Source: Membranipora membranacea
Taxonomy: Eukaryota; Bryozoa; Gymnolaemata; Cheilostomatida; Membraniporidae
Direction of reading: 5' to 3'
NCBI GenBank assembly: GCA_914767715.1
Contig: OU612068.1
Location: 32,180,001 to 32,240,000, forward strand
Length of the DNA: 60,000 nt
Shown here: positions 43,766-56,485 of the stretch, in pieces
How positions within the stretch are numbered: position 1 is the stretch's first letter
How the letters are laid out: every line of letters begins with the position of its first letter
Program-made: the position numbers and the translations under genes
Notes under the pieces: generated by a model
What the model was told of the DNA's origin: nothing
What the model saw: the letters and a program-made list of their open reading frames with translations, nothing else
Databases searched by the model: none

Positions 43766-46700
43766 TCAATTTAACGAAGGAGCAGTACAATCTACCCATT
43801 CCAGTTCTATAGTAGGCCATTTAGTTTGAAGACATTTAAATATCTGACTGTCATCTGCAATCACAGCAGTCTCCAGAAAGTCCCGCAGCTTGGCTTTTGA
43901 TTTGTGATAAACTATCTGCAATTCAGAAAAGACAGGTGTAGGTTCAGTATGACAATATATACAAGCCATTACATGTAAGGTAATCCTGATTCCCCAAGTG
44001 TTCATGTGCTTGGTACTTTTCAGTAAGGTGTTGAGGATAGGCCAATATGTAAACTGTCATTACATTGGTGCAACTGGAAGCTTGTGGCTCGTCTTCAATG
44101 ATATTATCCAATAACACTTTCATATTCAGGTACCATATAAATGAGGAGGCAGATATGCAAAATAAAATTAAGTGTAAATCTGTATGCTTCAATCAACTCT
44201 AGCGTAACTAAAATCTACTGGTACACGAAAACCATCCCGATGTATTTTGTTACGTGGGATTTTAAAGTTGACTGCAAAGACAGAGAGGCGAGCAGCACCA
44301 TCAGTACCTTATTAGATTCATTTGAGCGTTTTATCCCGTTGTAATGCAGAAGCTCAAAACTTTGTTTCTGGTTCCTATCATCTCCTGTCTTGGAGAAAAA
44401 CTCCTCCATAAAAGAGCTGACCAAAAAGATTCCTAATCCTTCCGAGTCTAGTTTCTCTTTAATTATCTGTATACTATAAGAGAAAAAGGGAAGCAGGTGA
44501 TATTGATGATATCCACATTGACCAACAAAGAAACAGTGAATAGCATGCTCTGTTTGCAACAAGCCATTACCAAAACCAGCCGTACAGCCATGACATGAAA
44601 TTTGACGGGCTGCATAAAAACAAAAGAACACAACAGTCATCACAGGGTAGCAATAAAAAAAACAGTTTACCATGATGTTATAGAGATAGAGGGAGGACAA
44701 CACTCAGATAATTGTGAGAAGAACTGCCCATTATATGGGTGTGACATGTTAACTTACTATTCCTCTGGCTCAGAGACAAGGTTTAATGCTGACATGAGAT
44801 CTGTTAGGTTTGCAGTGTTAATGAATCCATTACCCTCAGTATCGTAGCTGTTAATAACTCTAACTACCTCTGTCTGCTTGTCCTCTGCTACAATACCAGC
44901 ATCCTGTGAACCAGAAGATAATACATAATAATAATACAGATTATCCAACTTTGGAACAATATCAAACGATAGAACAATGGATTTATCCATAGTCTCGGTC
45001 TGTAATCACATTGACAGCTGATGCAACTTTGGAGCAATTGGTTTTCTTATAGATGTTTGACCCTCTGAGAACCACAAGGTTTGTAGAATAAGGATAGGAT
45101 GTCATGTTGACATATCTTCCCTGCTTAGCATATTTATTGCCCTTTAGTGGTACACTGCCAAGGTACTGCAAGACAAAAAGTTTAAGTTTTAAGTGATCTT
45201 ATAGTAGCAGTGTACTTGTCTCTGAGACTTGTCAGGAGCCTTTTCTCAAATACCTTTTCAATCCGTCCACTCACCTTGGAAAAAATTAGAGTTAAATGGC
45301 TTTCACTAGCAAGGAGCCATATCGGAAATACAGGACTTTTGAGATTCCATCCAACCTGGAACAAAAGAAAACAGTCACTACAAAAAAACTAGCTTCATTA
45401 TGTCTTGAATTCTGCGTGACATTTAAAAACTTCATAATATTGTCTTTATCATAGACTTAACCATAGACTTAAATAAGTCTTAATTAAGTCTCAACTGAGT
45501 CTCAATTAAGTCTATGAAGCTAACACATTTATAGCCTTGAGTATGAAAGCTTGAGAAGCAGTTCATTGAGTTGTACAGTCTGAAAGATTCACAGCAACCC
45601 AGATTTTCTCACCTCTAGGTATCTATGAGCTTCAATAAGTGACAAAAATCCTATCTGTGATTGTTTAGATATCCCCTGGAGCTCTGAAACAGAACATATG
45701 AACATATTGTCAAGATAGTCATAAGTCAGCACTATTGCCTCGCTGTAAGTATTCTGTGGGCTGGAAGAAGGTTGTTTGCATGCAAAAAGTAAACTTTTTT
45801 ACAAGCAAGGGAAATGACATAATATACTTAGGTCGCAGGAAAATTTAAAGACAAAAAACCCTCGAAGCAATTTTTATTCAGATATATATCATTGTATTAA
45901 GAAACACATCATCAAAAATCATGTTACACGAAAATCTTCCCTAGAATGGAATGTAATCAGGCAAAAGCTGTATTTTCTGTTTAAGTTGCAATCAAACAAA
46001 GCTGGTATCAAAATGATTGGTGGGAACCTCAAACTATGAACCTCTGGTGTCCAAACCGATTAGCTTCCATTATACTCGCAAACCAATATGAAGGCAGACC
46101 TTGCACTTACTTAATCCCCCGGCATCTTTTTCACCATCGAACACTTGAGCTGTAGCTTCGCCAGTGAGTAATAAGTTTATCAAACATTGCCTAAAATTTA
46201 TATAGCAAGCCAGAATTATACAGTGCTAGCAAAGCAGACAAGATGTGCTGGTTCTATAAGTGACAATGCATACTGTGATGTATTTCATTTGTTATTCCAT
46301 ACACTTCCATTATCCAACTTGTGTTTGGCAGACCTAGACTTTTATTACTAAAAAAGTTAGAGAGAAGACAACTCACCCACCATGTCCATAAGTAGGATCT
46401 ATTAATGGCTCTCCTGTATCTTCAACAACTAGTTTGATTTTATCCAGTCCCTGTGAGATAAATGGGATAATGAGAAATATTTAGCTGAAGCACATGATCC
46501 CTCACTTAAAGGAAACAGAGGTTTCAAATGGGAAAATCCACTTCTTTGGCAGGACTTTAGAGAGGTTGTAGATTATGAAAACAGGTTAAAAGATCCCGAT
46601 TGTGACAAATTATACCTCAAAATAAATGTAGACCTACTTTCAAGCCAATCGTTGTTTTGTATCATGTCAAAAAACAGCTTGAAATAGTTGGAAAATGCAA

Positions 46701-49700
46701 CAATTTCAGTCAGAATATTTTCAGAGTCCTGAGCATGTGCAATAAAACAGGAAAAGGAAGTAAGAGGTTATCTAGGTTATCTTTTAGAATGAGACTCAAT
46801 CCTCATGCATAACACAATGTTACACGCCCCACAGCGGTTGGCTGCTGACTATATGTTATGCACAATGTCAATACTGCTTATTTATTACACTGCTCTCATT
46901 CTGACCTAAATATTTTCTTGGCATTTTGTAACATAAAATATACTCAGATACCTAGTCAATGAACATGTTTCATGGATATCATTAGTATAATGTGTTTTTC
47001 ATGCTATTGCTGCCCGTTTTTGTTCAGCAGAAGAACAGGTGTTCCGAAACCTCTGAATCCGTTTAAGTGATAAATATCCAAATACCCAAGAGCTAAACCT
47101 TATTGCTATAGATATTTCATGATGTTGATTGAAGGCACTGTCCAAGCTGTTTATAACCAAGATATCAAAACCTGAGAGATCAACTCAGGCGATCTCAATT
47201 TTTTAAATTCAAGTGGTGGCTTCAACTATTTCTGTTTATTTATACCATAGACTTAATACATATGTATTTTCATCATGATACCCTAATGAAAGAGTGTATC
47301 AACTTACACAGGTGAGTATTATTGAGTATAGTAGAGATAAAACACCAAAATCACCAGACAGATGATCCATATACCAATCTATCAAGTCTTTGATGTTTTC
47401 AAATAAACAATCCCTATATCTACAAAGAAACAAATTTTAATGACCACTCTGCTATTTACTGTAGTTCCATTGGTCGGCCTGAGCTAATTTCGAGGGGACC
47501 GAACTGTTGGAATACCTAACAGTTTGTGATGAGCTCAAAGGTTCAGTTCACGCTGAGCCATAAAAACTACGATAGCAGACTTGGCTGAGTGGTTATCAAC
47601 AAAGACTTTGTCTGGTACGGGTATGAGTCGCAACGGCAGCATTTTTTCTTTGAAATTATAGCTCAGCTCTATTCATGGGGATGGATGCATATTTTGTAGG
47701 GCGAGCCAAGGGGAGATAACTCAGCTCAATCTAGGCCGACCTTAAAATCCACATAGAAACAAGGTGATTAATTTACACGTCAACATAACGAAACGAGTTG
47801 CCTCAATTTGAACCAGCATAACACAAACTGATCTTTCTCTTGTTGAGTAAACTTCTTCACTAAATTGCCATCACCGTAGACCTTAGCTAGCATATGCATG
47901 TTTTTGTAATATGTAAAAAGGCTTACTTTAGTAGCTCATGAAAACTATCAAAGCTAAACAGCTTTGGCCGTTTGTTATTGGATTCACCGTCTTCTGAGCT
48001 TGTGGATGGTCCCTGAGATTGATCAATAGCATTTCCAGTGTAGGTGACTAGTATGCATTTAGCTTTTGCAGAAACGCCTCCAAGGATATCCGTAACAGCT
48101 CTGCCCATACATCGAGCAACTTCTTCAGCTAGCAAATAAATGTTGATAAATAAAGGTAGAGACACTGATATATGATAGTAATATAACGCCTGATCTACGT
48201 CTATCAGGTAGCAGGCTGTAAACTTGAAGACAGAGTATAAGTTGGCAGTTTTAAGACATGAGTTACAGGACCGGAGATCATTTGTATCAAAGTTGCCCAA
48301 GGCAGTAAAATAGAGGCCTTGTAGGGTATATAAAAATAAGACACAGCACAACCAAAACAATATATGATATGAACTACCTGTTAACTCATTGAAGTTAGTT
48401 TCAGTGGTAGTTTCCGCCTGGGCTGAGTTTGAGGATATTGCTGGTGTGAAGATTAGATTTTTGATTATGTAAGCCTGAAGTGGAGCTATCACAGCACACG
48501 GACCACCACTTGTCTGTATCAAAGCAGATGGCTCTGCCTCTGAATAACTCAACCCTGTCAACAAAGTGATCATAACTAAATTAACAAACTACGATAGGTA
48601 TTAATTACCATATATGGTTTATGTGTTCAACAGAGAGGGAATTGTAAGAGTGATTCAGATTAAATTTTGGGTACCTTAAACAATCCTCTATTTGAATAAA
48701 TTAGATTTATACGCCCATTCATCAAGAATTTAAAAGAATTCTTTGCAAATGCATCCTTTCCACCAGATGCCTTGATCAACAATCAGTCTAGCAGGCACAT
48801 AATGTTGTCAATTTGGGCGATCGTTGCAGTTTGGCTATGTATAAATATTTAGGCCTACTGCAATTTATTGTTTGCACGTGAAGGCTTGCATGGTAGGCAT
48901 GACAGCATGATATTATTCAAGTTTTTGGGTATTTTATCTATAACTGATAACCCTAATAATAATGATAATGAGTGACAAAATACATAGGTTCGCCCAAGGA
49001 CTCCGTCTTTTACTCCTTGGTAGGCCTATCCCTATGAAAAGACAGGTAAAATAAAAAAAATGTGACCTTATATTGCTCAAAAAGTAATGAATAAGTAGGC
49101 TATGTTCACAACAAACACCAGAGAAAAATAATTGTCAACTGAAGATATGCATCAGGAGTAACTTCTTTGTTCAAGCCATATAAGACACACAAGCAGATTT
49201 AAAAGTCTTAAAACAATGACATAATCTTCACTCATTGATTTTTCCATGATCATAACTCGAAAGATGCCGCTAGACTGTGTTGGCCAGGCTGCGCTAACTG
49301 CTTCTGAGCCCATGTTCATGGGGCTTCCAGCTTCAAGTTTCCCCTTGCTTTTATTGTATAGCCTAATAGCAGGCAAATTTATCCACTCTCGATTGTTTGG
49401 CAAATATACCATAACTCGTAGGTTAAGGCAACAGAAACACTTATTTAGCTGGTTGGTTAACTATGTTGGAGGAAACAGAATAATTACCATTCTATCTTCA
49501 TTATTTTTATCTAACTTTTACAACAAGTTCTACATAGTACACAACACATGTCTTGACAACTGAGTTCTGGTTGCGTTGATGCTTGACCGACGTTGATGCT
49601 TGACCGACGTTGATGCTTGACCGACGTTGATGCTTGACCGACGTTGATGCTTGACCGACGTTGATGCTTGACCGACAGCGTTAAAAATGAATTGTGGAGA

Positions 49701-49891
49701 GGCATAATCAGGTATCAAGTGAGTACAACAGTCAACATCTCAACACCATCTATCTACTACTCACCTTGAGTCCACCTAAGAAACACTTCTTCAGTAACCT
49801 TGTCTCCCCAGACCAGGCTTTTTATCTGTTTTAGTGAAACTTGGTCGATCTTCTTCCACTGTTGCTCCTCACCAGGAGCTGTTCCTGCCAT
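43766..49891 (-). CDS. MINDY3: Ubiquitin carboxyl-terminal hydrolase MINDY-3 (FAM188A type)
   Basis: Eleven exons on the minus strand: 49891-49765, 48554-48378, 48128-47927, 47419-47308, 46450-46377, 46190-46111, 45683-45613, 45355-45275, 44903-44758, 44473-44308 and 43915-43766. Phases agree; 461 aa (human ~445). Seen: LVWGDKVTEEVFLRWTQ at the start, the catalytic motif GGPCAVIAPLQAY with Cys62, the LINLLLTGEATAQVFDG block, SPVFPIWLLASESHLTLIF carrying the catalytic-type His, an EF-hand-like DTEGNGFINTANL insert, KLDSEGLGIFL, and the C-terminal KCLQTKWPTIELEWVD. Family knowledge: MINDY enzymes are cysteine proteases that trim K48-linked polyubiquitin. A Ser/Lys-rich loop in exon 3 (STSSEDGESNNKRPK) matches a variable, low-complexity position in the family. 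It diverges from the unrecognised gene starting about 50.5 kb. Confidence 0.96.
45450..45522. repeat. Cluster of CATAGACTTAA inverted motifs in a MINDY3 intron
   Basis: ATAGACTTAA occurs twice (45451, 45463), followed by AAGTCT units on both strands and closing TTAAGTCTATG (45506-45516). The whole can fold back. The same motif is at 47244-47256 and as a palindrome at 56486-56523. Confidence 0.7.
47574..47650 (+). repeat. tRNA-like (Pol III) sequence, probably SINE remnant
   Basis: GCAGACTTGGCTGAGTGGTTA matches the start and A box of a leucine/serine-type tRNA, and GGGTATGAGTCGC lies where the T arm would be. A T-run follows at 47642. The 3' end does not pair with the 5' end, so it is not a working tRNA. 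It lies in a MINDY3 intron. Confidence 0.4.
49575..49676. repeat. 17-bp minisatellite, six exact copies
   Basis: The unit GTTGATGCTTGACCGAC is repeated six times without a mismatch (102 bases), in the first intron of MINDY3. It is open on the minus strand as an artefact of the repeat. Confidence 0.97.
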
Positions 49892-50548
49892 GACCACAAC
49901 AAGAAGAATGTGACAAGTGGAAATTTCATATGCCTCTCATGATAGTTATAGTAGTTGTACAGAAATTTCCCACACATAGGGGGCAGCCATCTTTAATGTA
50001 GTCTCTGTAAAAATAAAATACAGATTTTCTTGTACTATATAGTTCAATTGCTTATCACATTTAGTAATGCTATCTTAATGTTATACAATCAATTACATCA
50101 CTCTAACAGTTTGTGTCACACGTTCTGATTTTGCTCAATGGGTGATAAAAACCTTTTATCTTGTTCCTTGCTATACAAAGGTTTTCTGTTGAGTATCCCA
50201 TGTTAAATCCTTAAGATATAGGGGACAACTCCCAAAAGTACACATATATTACAGTATTTTTTACATTATAACAATTAGATTATAACAATAAAGATATAAC
50301 AGTGACTCTGGTTCGAGCCGTTCATTTATTCGTTCTGTCACCTATCTGTGTACATAATTGCTACTAGTATTTGCGTTAGGGGTACTTACAATGCAGAAAT
50401 TTATATCTCTAAATGAATTTGTAGTTTTGCAAGCATTACTTATATTACTTATAAAACTTTTATTATGGTTTCAAGTAGTGTAGTTTTACTGTACGGGAGA
50501 TGAGAGTTTTAACTTTCCAACTAACAATGGTATGGTTTGCATGTATAG
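49892..50548. promoter_or_regulatory. Divergent upstream region of MINDY3 and the 50.5-kb gene
   Basis: About 650 AT-rich bases between the MINDY3 ATG (minus) and the first exon I can read for the plus-strand gene. It should carry both promoters and probably a first exon of the plus-strand gene, which I could not find. Confidence 0.4.
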
Positions 50549-53093
50549 GGACTGTTTGTTGGATTATCTGAATGTTATGTTATGATTGACGAATTCTACC
50601 GCCATCACCCTTCATATTTAGTGCTCCACTCTGAGACAAACAACGTCAACATCCAGACCAAGTTTTATCCAGTTTGCTCGCATTCAAAATATCTTCCCCT
50701 CAGATCAGCTGCGGGCTCTGTAATGGGAGGGGAGCAAATCCGAAGGCAGGTAAACTGAATCAAACATGATCAACATAATATCTCCTTGATTGATTTTTTC
50801 CCCTCTTTTCTCTATGGCTTTTCAAATGAAAGCTCTGCCAAATAAGTTTAAAAATCTTGGTTGAGTATGGTCACGGAGCAAAACTAATCAAACAAATAGA
50901 AATCATGCCTGAACCCGCCATCAATGACAGAACAAAGATATCACCCTCTGATTTTAGTACAAATCATGAGAATCATGTTTATATTAGCGTTGGTGGGGCA
51001 GCCCTACCTCCAAATATGATTGGAAAACTAAAGGCCACAAAAAGCAAAATCTTACGACCCGAATCTCAGGACATGTGTTACCCTTTGCACAATATCATCA
51101 GTTTATGTTGTCAACTTGTGTGTACCTAGTTCAGTTGAAGCAGGCCCATGTCACACCAGTACATAAAAGCACTTCAATCTAAGGTGCAGCTACAGTTCAC
51201 ATGGCTTCACAATGTAATATGTGATATCTGAACTGGTCATAAGAAAACCCCGCAGCTTTCGGTAGCTTTCAGTAGCAATTTGACATTTAGTATAGATACT
51301 ATTTTGAGCTGCCCCCTTTAAATATGCAATTTGGGGCAAAAGGAAAAACGGAAAGAAACGAAAATCATCTTTTATCGGACCTGGGTCCAAGTCATCGCAA
51401 GTCAAGTCAAGTCATTGTCGATGCTAAGTCAAGTCAAGTCACATTTACACCAAGTCAAGTCAATTGGTGTCTATTTTTTTTCGCCATCAAGTCAAGTCAA
51501 CTCAAGTCATGATTTTTGTAAGTCAAGTCAAAGATGGGTGACTTACAAGTCATGGCAAAGTCACGCTCATTAACCGTGAAAATCAACTCGGAATTTATTT
51601 CAATCCCGGGTGACTCCAAATCGTGGAGGAGTTAGTTAGGTCCTCAGGAGTTGCTCTACTAATCGGGATTTGCTCCCCTCCCCACAAACGAAAGAAGGTA
51701 TGGGTGTGTACGCAATTCAGCATTGTTACTTCATTGTATATATGTACCTTTATTGTGTCAATGATGACAAATGAAATGTTTCATGCTGTAAAAAGATGAG
51801 CTGGTGGAGGATAAATAAATAAACACAGACCAAGATTGATCACTATTTGTTAAGGACAGATAAAACGGTCTCTCTGAAAAGGTTTTTGCATCTGCCTGTT
51901 TGTAATGTCTCTAAGGTCATGAGAGGTTTGTCGATGGCAGTGGCTACTAGCCTCCATGACTTGGAGTTGGGGTTTCAGAGTAGGGGTTTCAGAGTAGGGG
52001 TTTCAGAGTTGGGGTTTCAGAGTTGGGGTTTCAGAGTTGGGGTTTCAGAGTTGGGGTTTCAGAGTTGGGGTTTCAGAGTTGGAGTTTCAGAGTTGGGGTT
52101 TCAGAGTTGGGGTTTCAGAGTTGGGGTTCTCAGTTATGATTATCCTTCCTATATCTCTTTCTACATTATGTTATAAAATTTCACACATTGCCTTATGTTG
52201 ACTTGAGTCAGGACAACTCCCAAGACAAGTCAAAGTCAATTTTTCGTCAAGTCAAGTCTTGTCTATTTGTTTTCGACATCAAGTCAAGTCATAATTTTGT
52301 TAAGACAAGTCAAGTCGTGACTTTGACTTGACTTGAAGATGACTTGACTTACCATGACTTGGACCCAGGTCTGTCTTCTATTGTCTCATTTGGTCGAGGT
52401 GAAACAGTTTTAACTTGTAAACATTTGCAATTCATTTTTATACATAGCATATGATGTCATAACTTCCTACTGATTGTTAAACTGTGCATCTCTCCTTTTG
52501 ATCTGATGTGACATGTCTTAGAGCCTTCAGGCAAGTGTGTATCCCGTAATGAATCCAATGTTATTTATTTTTGGTCAAAAGTGCAGAAAAAAAAACAAAC
52601 AATCAAACTTTCTACCTTTTACCTATATATCTATTCTTCTCTATTTCCTTGTCCTCATTTACTTACAGCACACCAATAAAGTAAGGATTAGCTTTATATA
52701 TACTTTATTCTGTCTCTGCCGTTATGGTTAAGAAATATTGGTTTTGTAGAGCTAAAAAGTTACTAGTGATATAAAAGTCTGCACATTATAAAATATTATC
52801 TTTTGAAGAAAACGGAGTTTAAAAATTTCACACATTGTGCTCTAAAGCATTGTCTCCGTAGCTCTATCCTACATTTGATATTACAGTAGCGCTCTGATGG
52901 AAGTGTAGCTAGGGCTAATATTGGCTCATTGTCTGTTGCATACATACGAAGACAACGGTTCTTAAAAACTCTGGTAAAAACCTTGCACAGAGATGGGACT
53001 TCACAGTCAGCTAAAAAGCTAGCGGTTGATATAACATCATTAATGGAGTTGCGACATGTTTTGGATATATGGCCAAATAATGTACATAGATGA
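50549..53093 (+). CDS. Unrecognised multi-exon protein (three exons seen)
   Basis: Exon 50549-50749 reads GLFVGLSECYVMIDEFYRHH onward with ...NIQTKFYPVCSHSKYLPLRS and ends at a donor (CAG/gtaaac). Exon 50833 to about 51117 follows a strong polypyrimidine acceptor and reads LVEYGHGAKLIKQIEIMPEP...HVYISVGGAALPPNMIGKL. Exon 52890-53093 reads RSDGSVARANIGSLSVAYIR...LMELRHVLDIWPNNVHR-stop, with AATAAA directly after the stop (53096). All three can join in phase 0, so they are likely one gene. The donor at 51117 (gtgtgt) and the acceptor at 52889 are weak choices. A translation start inside the first exon (Met at 50582) is possible, or the gene starts further left. No signal peptide or membrane segment is seen, and I recognise no family. 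Confidence 0.5.
51378..52371. mobile_element. ~1-kb inverted-repeat element rich in AAGTC repeats
   Basis: The ends GACCTGGGTCCAAGTCAT (51378-51395) and its reverse complement (52354-52371) are perfect 18-bp TIRs. Subterminal zones on both sides consist of CAAGTCAAGTC-type pentamers (51400-51545 and about 52200-52350, inverted relative to each other). The core contains the 14-bp minisatellite. No transposase ORF is seen, so it is a non-autonomous element or a self-expanding foldback. It lies in an intron of the unrecognised gene. Confidence 0.8.
51967..52133. repeat. 14-bp minisatellite, about 12 copies
   Basis: The unit TTGGGGTTTCAGAG is repeated 11 full times plus a partial copy, with TA for TT in copies 2 and 3 and one GGAG variant. 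As 14 is not divisible by 3 it is open in all three frames with a 14-aa period, a coding look-alike. Confidence 0.95.
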
Positions 53094-53130
53094 TAAATAA
53101 AAACACATTAGTTCTTTGGGCTCACACATA

Positions 53131-53165
53131 CATAGAGTTATTATATAATATATAATAACTCTATG
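53131..53165. repeat. 35-bp perfect palindrome
   Basis: CATAGAGTTATTATATA (53131-53147) and its exact complement (53149-53165) are separated by one base. Flanking CTCACACAT/GGGCACACAT are not complementary. Cruciform-prone, just 3' of the unrecognised gene. Confidence 0.9.
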
Positions 53166-53540
53166 GGCACACATCACTCAGTGCGTTTGTAGTAATGCAT
53201 TTATGGAGGAGTGTTAATTATGTCTTAATTAAGTGCATTATATTATTATTTCGCTACACTTTGATTTATTTATGCTTGGGCCCCTAGATACCGTTTGCCA
53301 TTACCCCTCCATCCATAATTACAAGAGAAAAAGTAGTCACTCTCACTGTCAGTCCAGTAACAATCACATCGCTCATCACGCTCCCCCACCGAGTCAAAGA
53401 ATAAGCATGGTGATGGGGAAAGCTTCAGCTTTATTATATATTTATTTATACATTGTTAATCTTCTTTATTTAGCTTTTAGGATTCTCATTCATACAATCT
53501 TTGCTTACTTTTACTTGAGGCAAAACACAGCATGGGGACC

Positions 53541-53614
53541 TAGCCTTGTCACGCAGCTACTTATTTGTTTTTGCACTACCAAACCGCCACGTGACCGCTG
53601 ACGTGACAAGGCTA
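53541..53614. mobile_element. Short foldback element, copy 2 (TAGCCTTGTCACG ends)
   Basis: TAGCCTTGTCACG (53541-53553) and CGTGACAAGGCTA (53602-53614) are perfect 13-bp inverted ends of a 74-base unit. The interior parallels copy 1 at 40583-40655. Confidence 0.8.
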
Positions 53615-54835
53615 AAGTGGACCTACCTCGTCCACTTAACTCAATTCTATGGGACTCGACCTACGTACAATACATACTTACCTATTTCATGGATGATCGC
53701 CAACTGGCAATACATGGCAAACCATTTGTAGATAGGAGCAATGAAATCCCTCATTGATAGGAAGTTACGGTCATCAACAGGTTTAGGGAGACTAAAGACT
53801 ATGGGGACCATGGAAGGCCTTCACTGCACTACACAGGAAATGAATAATGATTGATAATCAGTAAGATGGTTGTCAGAAATAGCTCACCCCAGTATACTCG
53901 TTGTTTGACAGCCCTTGCATCATGTCACCATGCCACATGTGAAAAGCCATCAGTATTGGCACCATGAGAAAAGCATATGAGCACTGAGGTATATATTCCA
54001 TATTGGAGTGACACTGCAGCAGACAGATCATGTGACCAATGGGACACCACATTCTCTAGAAAATGGGTAAGAATTTCTGATGAGTATGGTAATAATCCAT
54101 GAGAAATAGGCATATTTGTATTTATTGTTAAAATTTACTATCATAATTATATTGAACAAGAGTTTATTTTAAAAATTAGAAATTTATTTATAAAGTTAGA
54201 CATGAATTTGCAGAAAATTATATTCTACAGTTATGCTACCCCTCAAAGGTAGAATCCTCCAGTTCAAAGTTTTCTTACAGTTGGGCCAAGACATTCAGTT
54301 GCTGTTCTTGCTGTTAGCAGTTAGGTTGTAGTTTTATACTTCTTGTTATTTACACTGTTTAACTACTAATCTCTTCTGCATTTTCTATGCAAGTTTAACC
54401 CTGTTAAGTTTTTGGATTGATCACAACTGTTTCTACCGTAACACTTCTCAATCATGGTAAGCCAAATACTAATTATGCCTAAGAATGATGCATAAATTAA
54501 ATGATGATGAGGAATGATTTTGGAACCTAATGGATGGGTAATTAAAAAACCCAACTATATATTTTCAATTATTAATAAACCCTAGATTAATTAATTGATC
54601 ACTCTGATGACCAGTCTTTTTGTAAATAAACATCTTTGTCAATCCATTTGTTATGAACTTCATTTCAGCAGTACAACCAACGTTACTATCTAATAATAAT
54701 CTATATATGTTTTATTAATTATGTTGTTATTATTCTTAACTGTGATGCATATGTATGTATGTATGTACATCATTTATAATTATTATATGACCACATTGCA
54801 TGTATACATACATGTTTATTGCATGGATATATATA

Positions 54836-55846
54836 GGGGAAGGCGGGGTACGTTGAGCCAGTTTTTACATATTGGATTGTAACATGCAGTTGAACTGTGC
54901 TAGATTGACAAGAATTGGTACTGAAATTGGTCTTCATATCTCCCATCAACATGAGTGAGGTCAGAAACCTATTGCAGCAGGAAAAGAAAATATTGCTGTT
55001 TAAAAAAAAATCGGGAAGCGGCTCAACGTGCCCCAAGCACGTTGAGCCAGGTCCGCATTTTGTATGGGGCACGTTGAGCCAGGTCCGCATTTTGTATGGG
55101 GCACGTTGAGCCACTCTGTTATGGTCATCCTTTTGCTGGTCATAACTTTTTAATTCATTGCAACCATAAGAAATAAAGGAAAACAACCTAATTCATTGCA
55201 ACAGCACATTTTTTTCTCTCAATTGAACTATAAAATATAATTTGCAACACAAAACAAATCTCTGAAACATTTGTTGTATAGAAAATCTTGCACACGGCAA
55301 ACTTGATGATAAGTGATGGAAAAGTGAGCTCAAGAGTAATTGCTAATTTCATTAAAGATACATCAATTCCAATGTTTTTGTTTTTGTGTACTTATACTTC
55401 ATATACACTTTCATCATATAACATTCATATACTCCAGGGCATGGCTCAACGTGCCCCAACAGGCATGGAGCAACGTGCCCCAACAGCCTGTTTTTCACTT
55501 TCAACTCGAGTTAAACAAAATCTCTCCATCAGAGATAAGTTTGGATTATGTGAAATTGAGACTAAATATGATGTTATCACATCATAAAAGTTGCAATTCC
55601 TCAGTCACGCCTTTTTGGGAAAAGATGACATTTCCGTCGATTAGCGCAATATTTACTTTTTGCGCTAAAAACGAAAAACTAAATAATTATCTTCCCTTAG
55701 TAGCTATCTTTAGTTTTGTCTGCTCAAAAAGGGTGCCTTTGAGCACATTACCTCTGATGGAGGGGAAAACTCAAAACATAAAATGGTATTTGAAAAAAGT
55801 GGGGTGGATCAACGTGCCCCATGGCTCAACGTGCCCCGCCTTCCCC
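54836..55846. mobile_element. 1,011-bp non-autonomous DNA element with GGGGAAGGCGGGG ends
   Basis: GGGGAAGGCGGGGTACGTTG at 54836 mirrors the end ...CAACGTGCCCCGCCTTCCCC at 55846, with one mismatch in the first 25 bases. TA flanks both sides (54834-54835, 55847-55848), which suits a TA target duplication. The motif GGGGCACGTTGAGCC and its complement recur inside: at 55020-55115 twice as an exact 35-base tandem with CAGGTCCGCATTTTGTAT, at 55441-55490, and at 55805-55837. The inner open frames are not transposase-like, so it is a large MITE. Confidence 0.85.
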
Positions 55847-56485
55847 TACACTGTATGTATATATATATATATAATATATTGTTAACACTAGTTCAGATAG
55901 ATAGATTTAAAAACACTATAATTACAAATTTGTGACTCAATAATTATAGCAATTTATCGGTTTCATTGATTAAAGTCAGTGGTTACTCGTACTCAACATG
56001 ACCCAGTTTTCATATGTTGCAATTAGTGCTGGTTCTATTCAACAAATATGAAATAATAAAAATTTCTAAAGCTTATCTTCCAAATTGTGCTACCACTCCC
56101 ATGACAATAAAACAAACTCAACAAACATGTCAAAAAACCCTATAGATCAGATACTAATAAAAAATAGCGCATATGTATATTTATCTATATTGCCTCAATT
56201 TTGTTGTATCACAAATCAAACATGATAGAATTCAAATTTCTCAAAATTAAATTTTGTCTAATTGAACATAATAATGGGTCTTAATGATTTGGTCAGTACT
56301 GATTAGTTCAGTTGGTTGGTTGTTTTGGTGTTTTATAATTCTGTTTTGGCAAGATCTCTGAGCTTGAGGGTATGATGATGTTCAATCTATATTGTTTTTT
56401 ATATTTTTTTATTAAAATTAGTTTGCGTTGCATGCATTGTGTCCAACAATATTACTGTCAAAGCCTCATTCTGAAGTTGGTGTAA

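Noticed and set aside
44983-45171. Extra MINDY3 exon
   Set aside because: Exons on either side join in phase and match the family order without it.
47574-47650. Functional tRNA gene
   Set aside because: Only the 5' half looks like a tRNA; the acceptor stem does not close.
49511-49718. Two overlapping minus-strand ORFs with SVKHQRRSSINVGQA repeats
   Set aside because: Product of the 17-bp minisatellite in a MINDY3 intron.
51847-52176. 109-codon ORF with a GFQSWGFRVGVSEL repeat protein look
   Set aside because: It comes wholly from the 14-bp minisatellite, which is open in every frame; no conserved protein.
55288-55885. ORFs of 99 and 181 codons inside the 1-kb TIR element
   Set aside because: Low-complexity frames crossing the repeated motif; no transposase signature.
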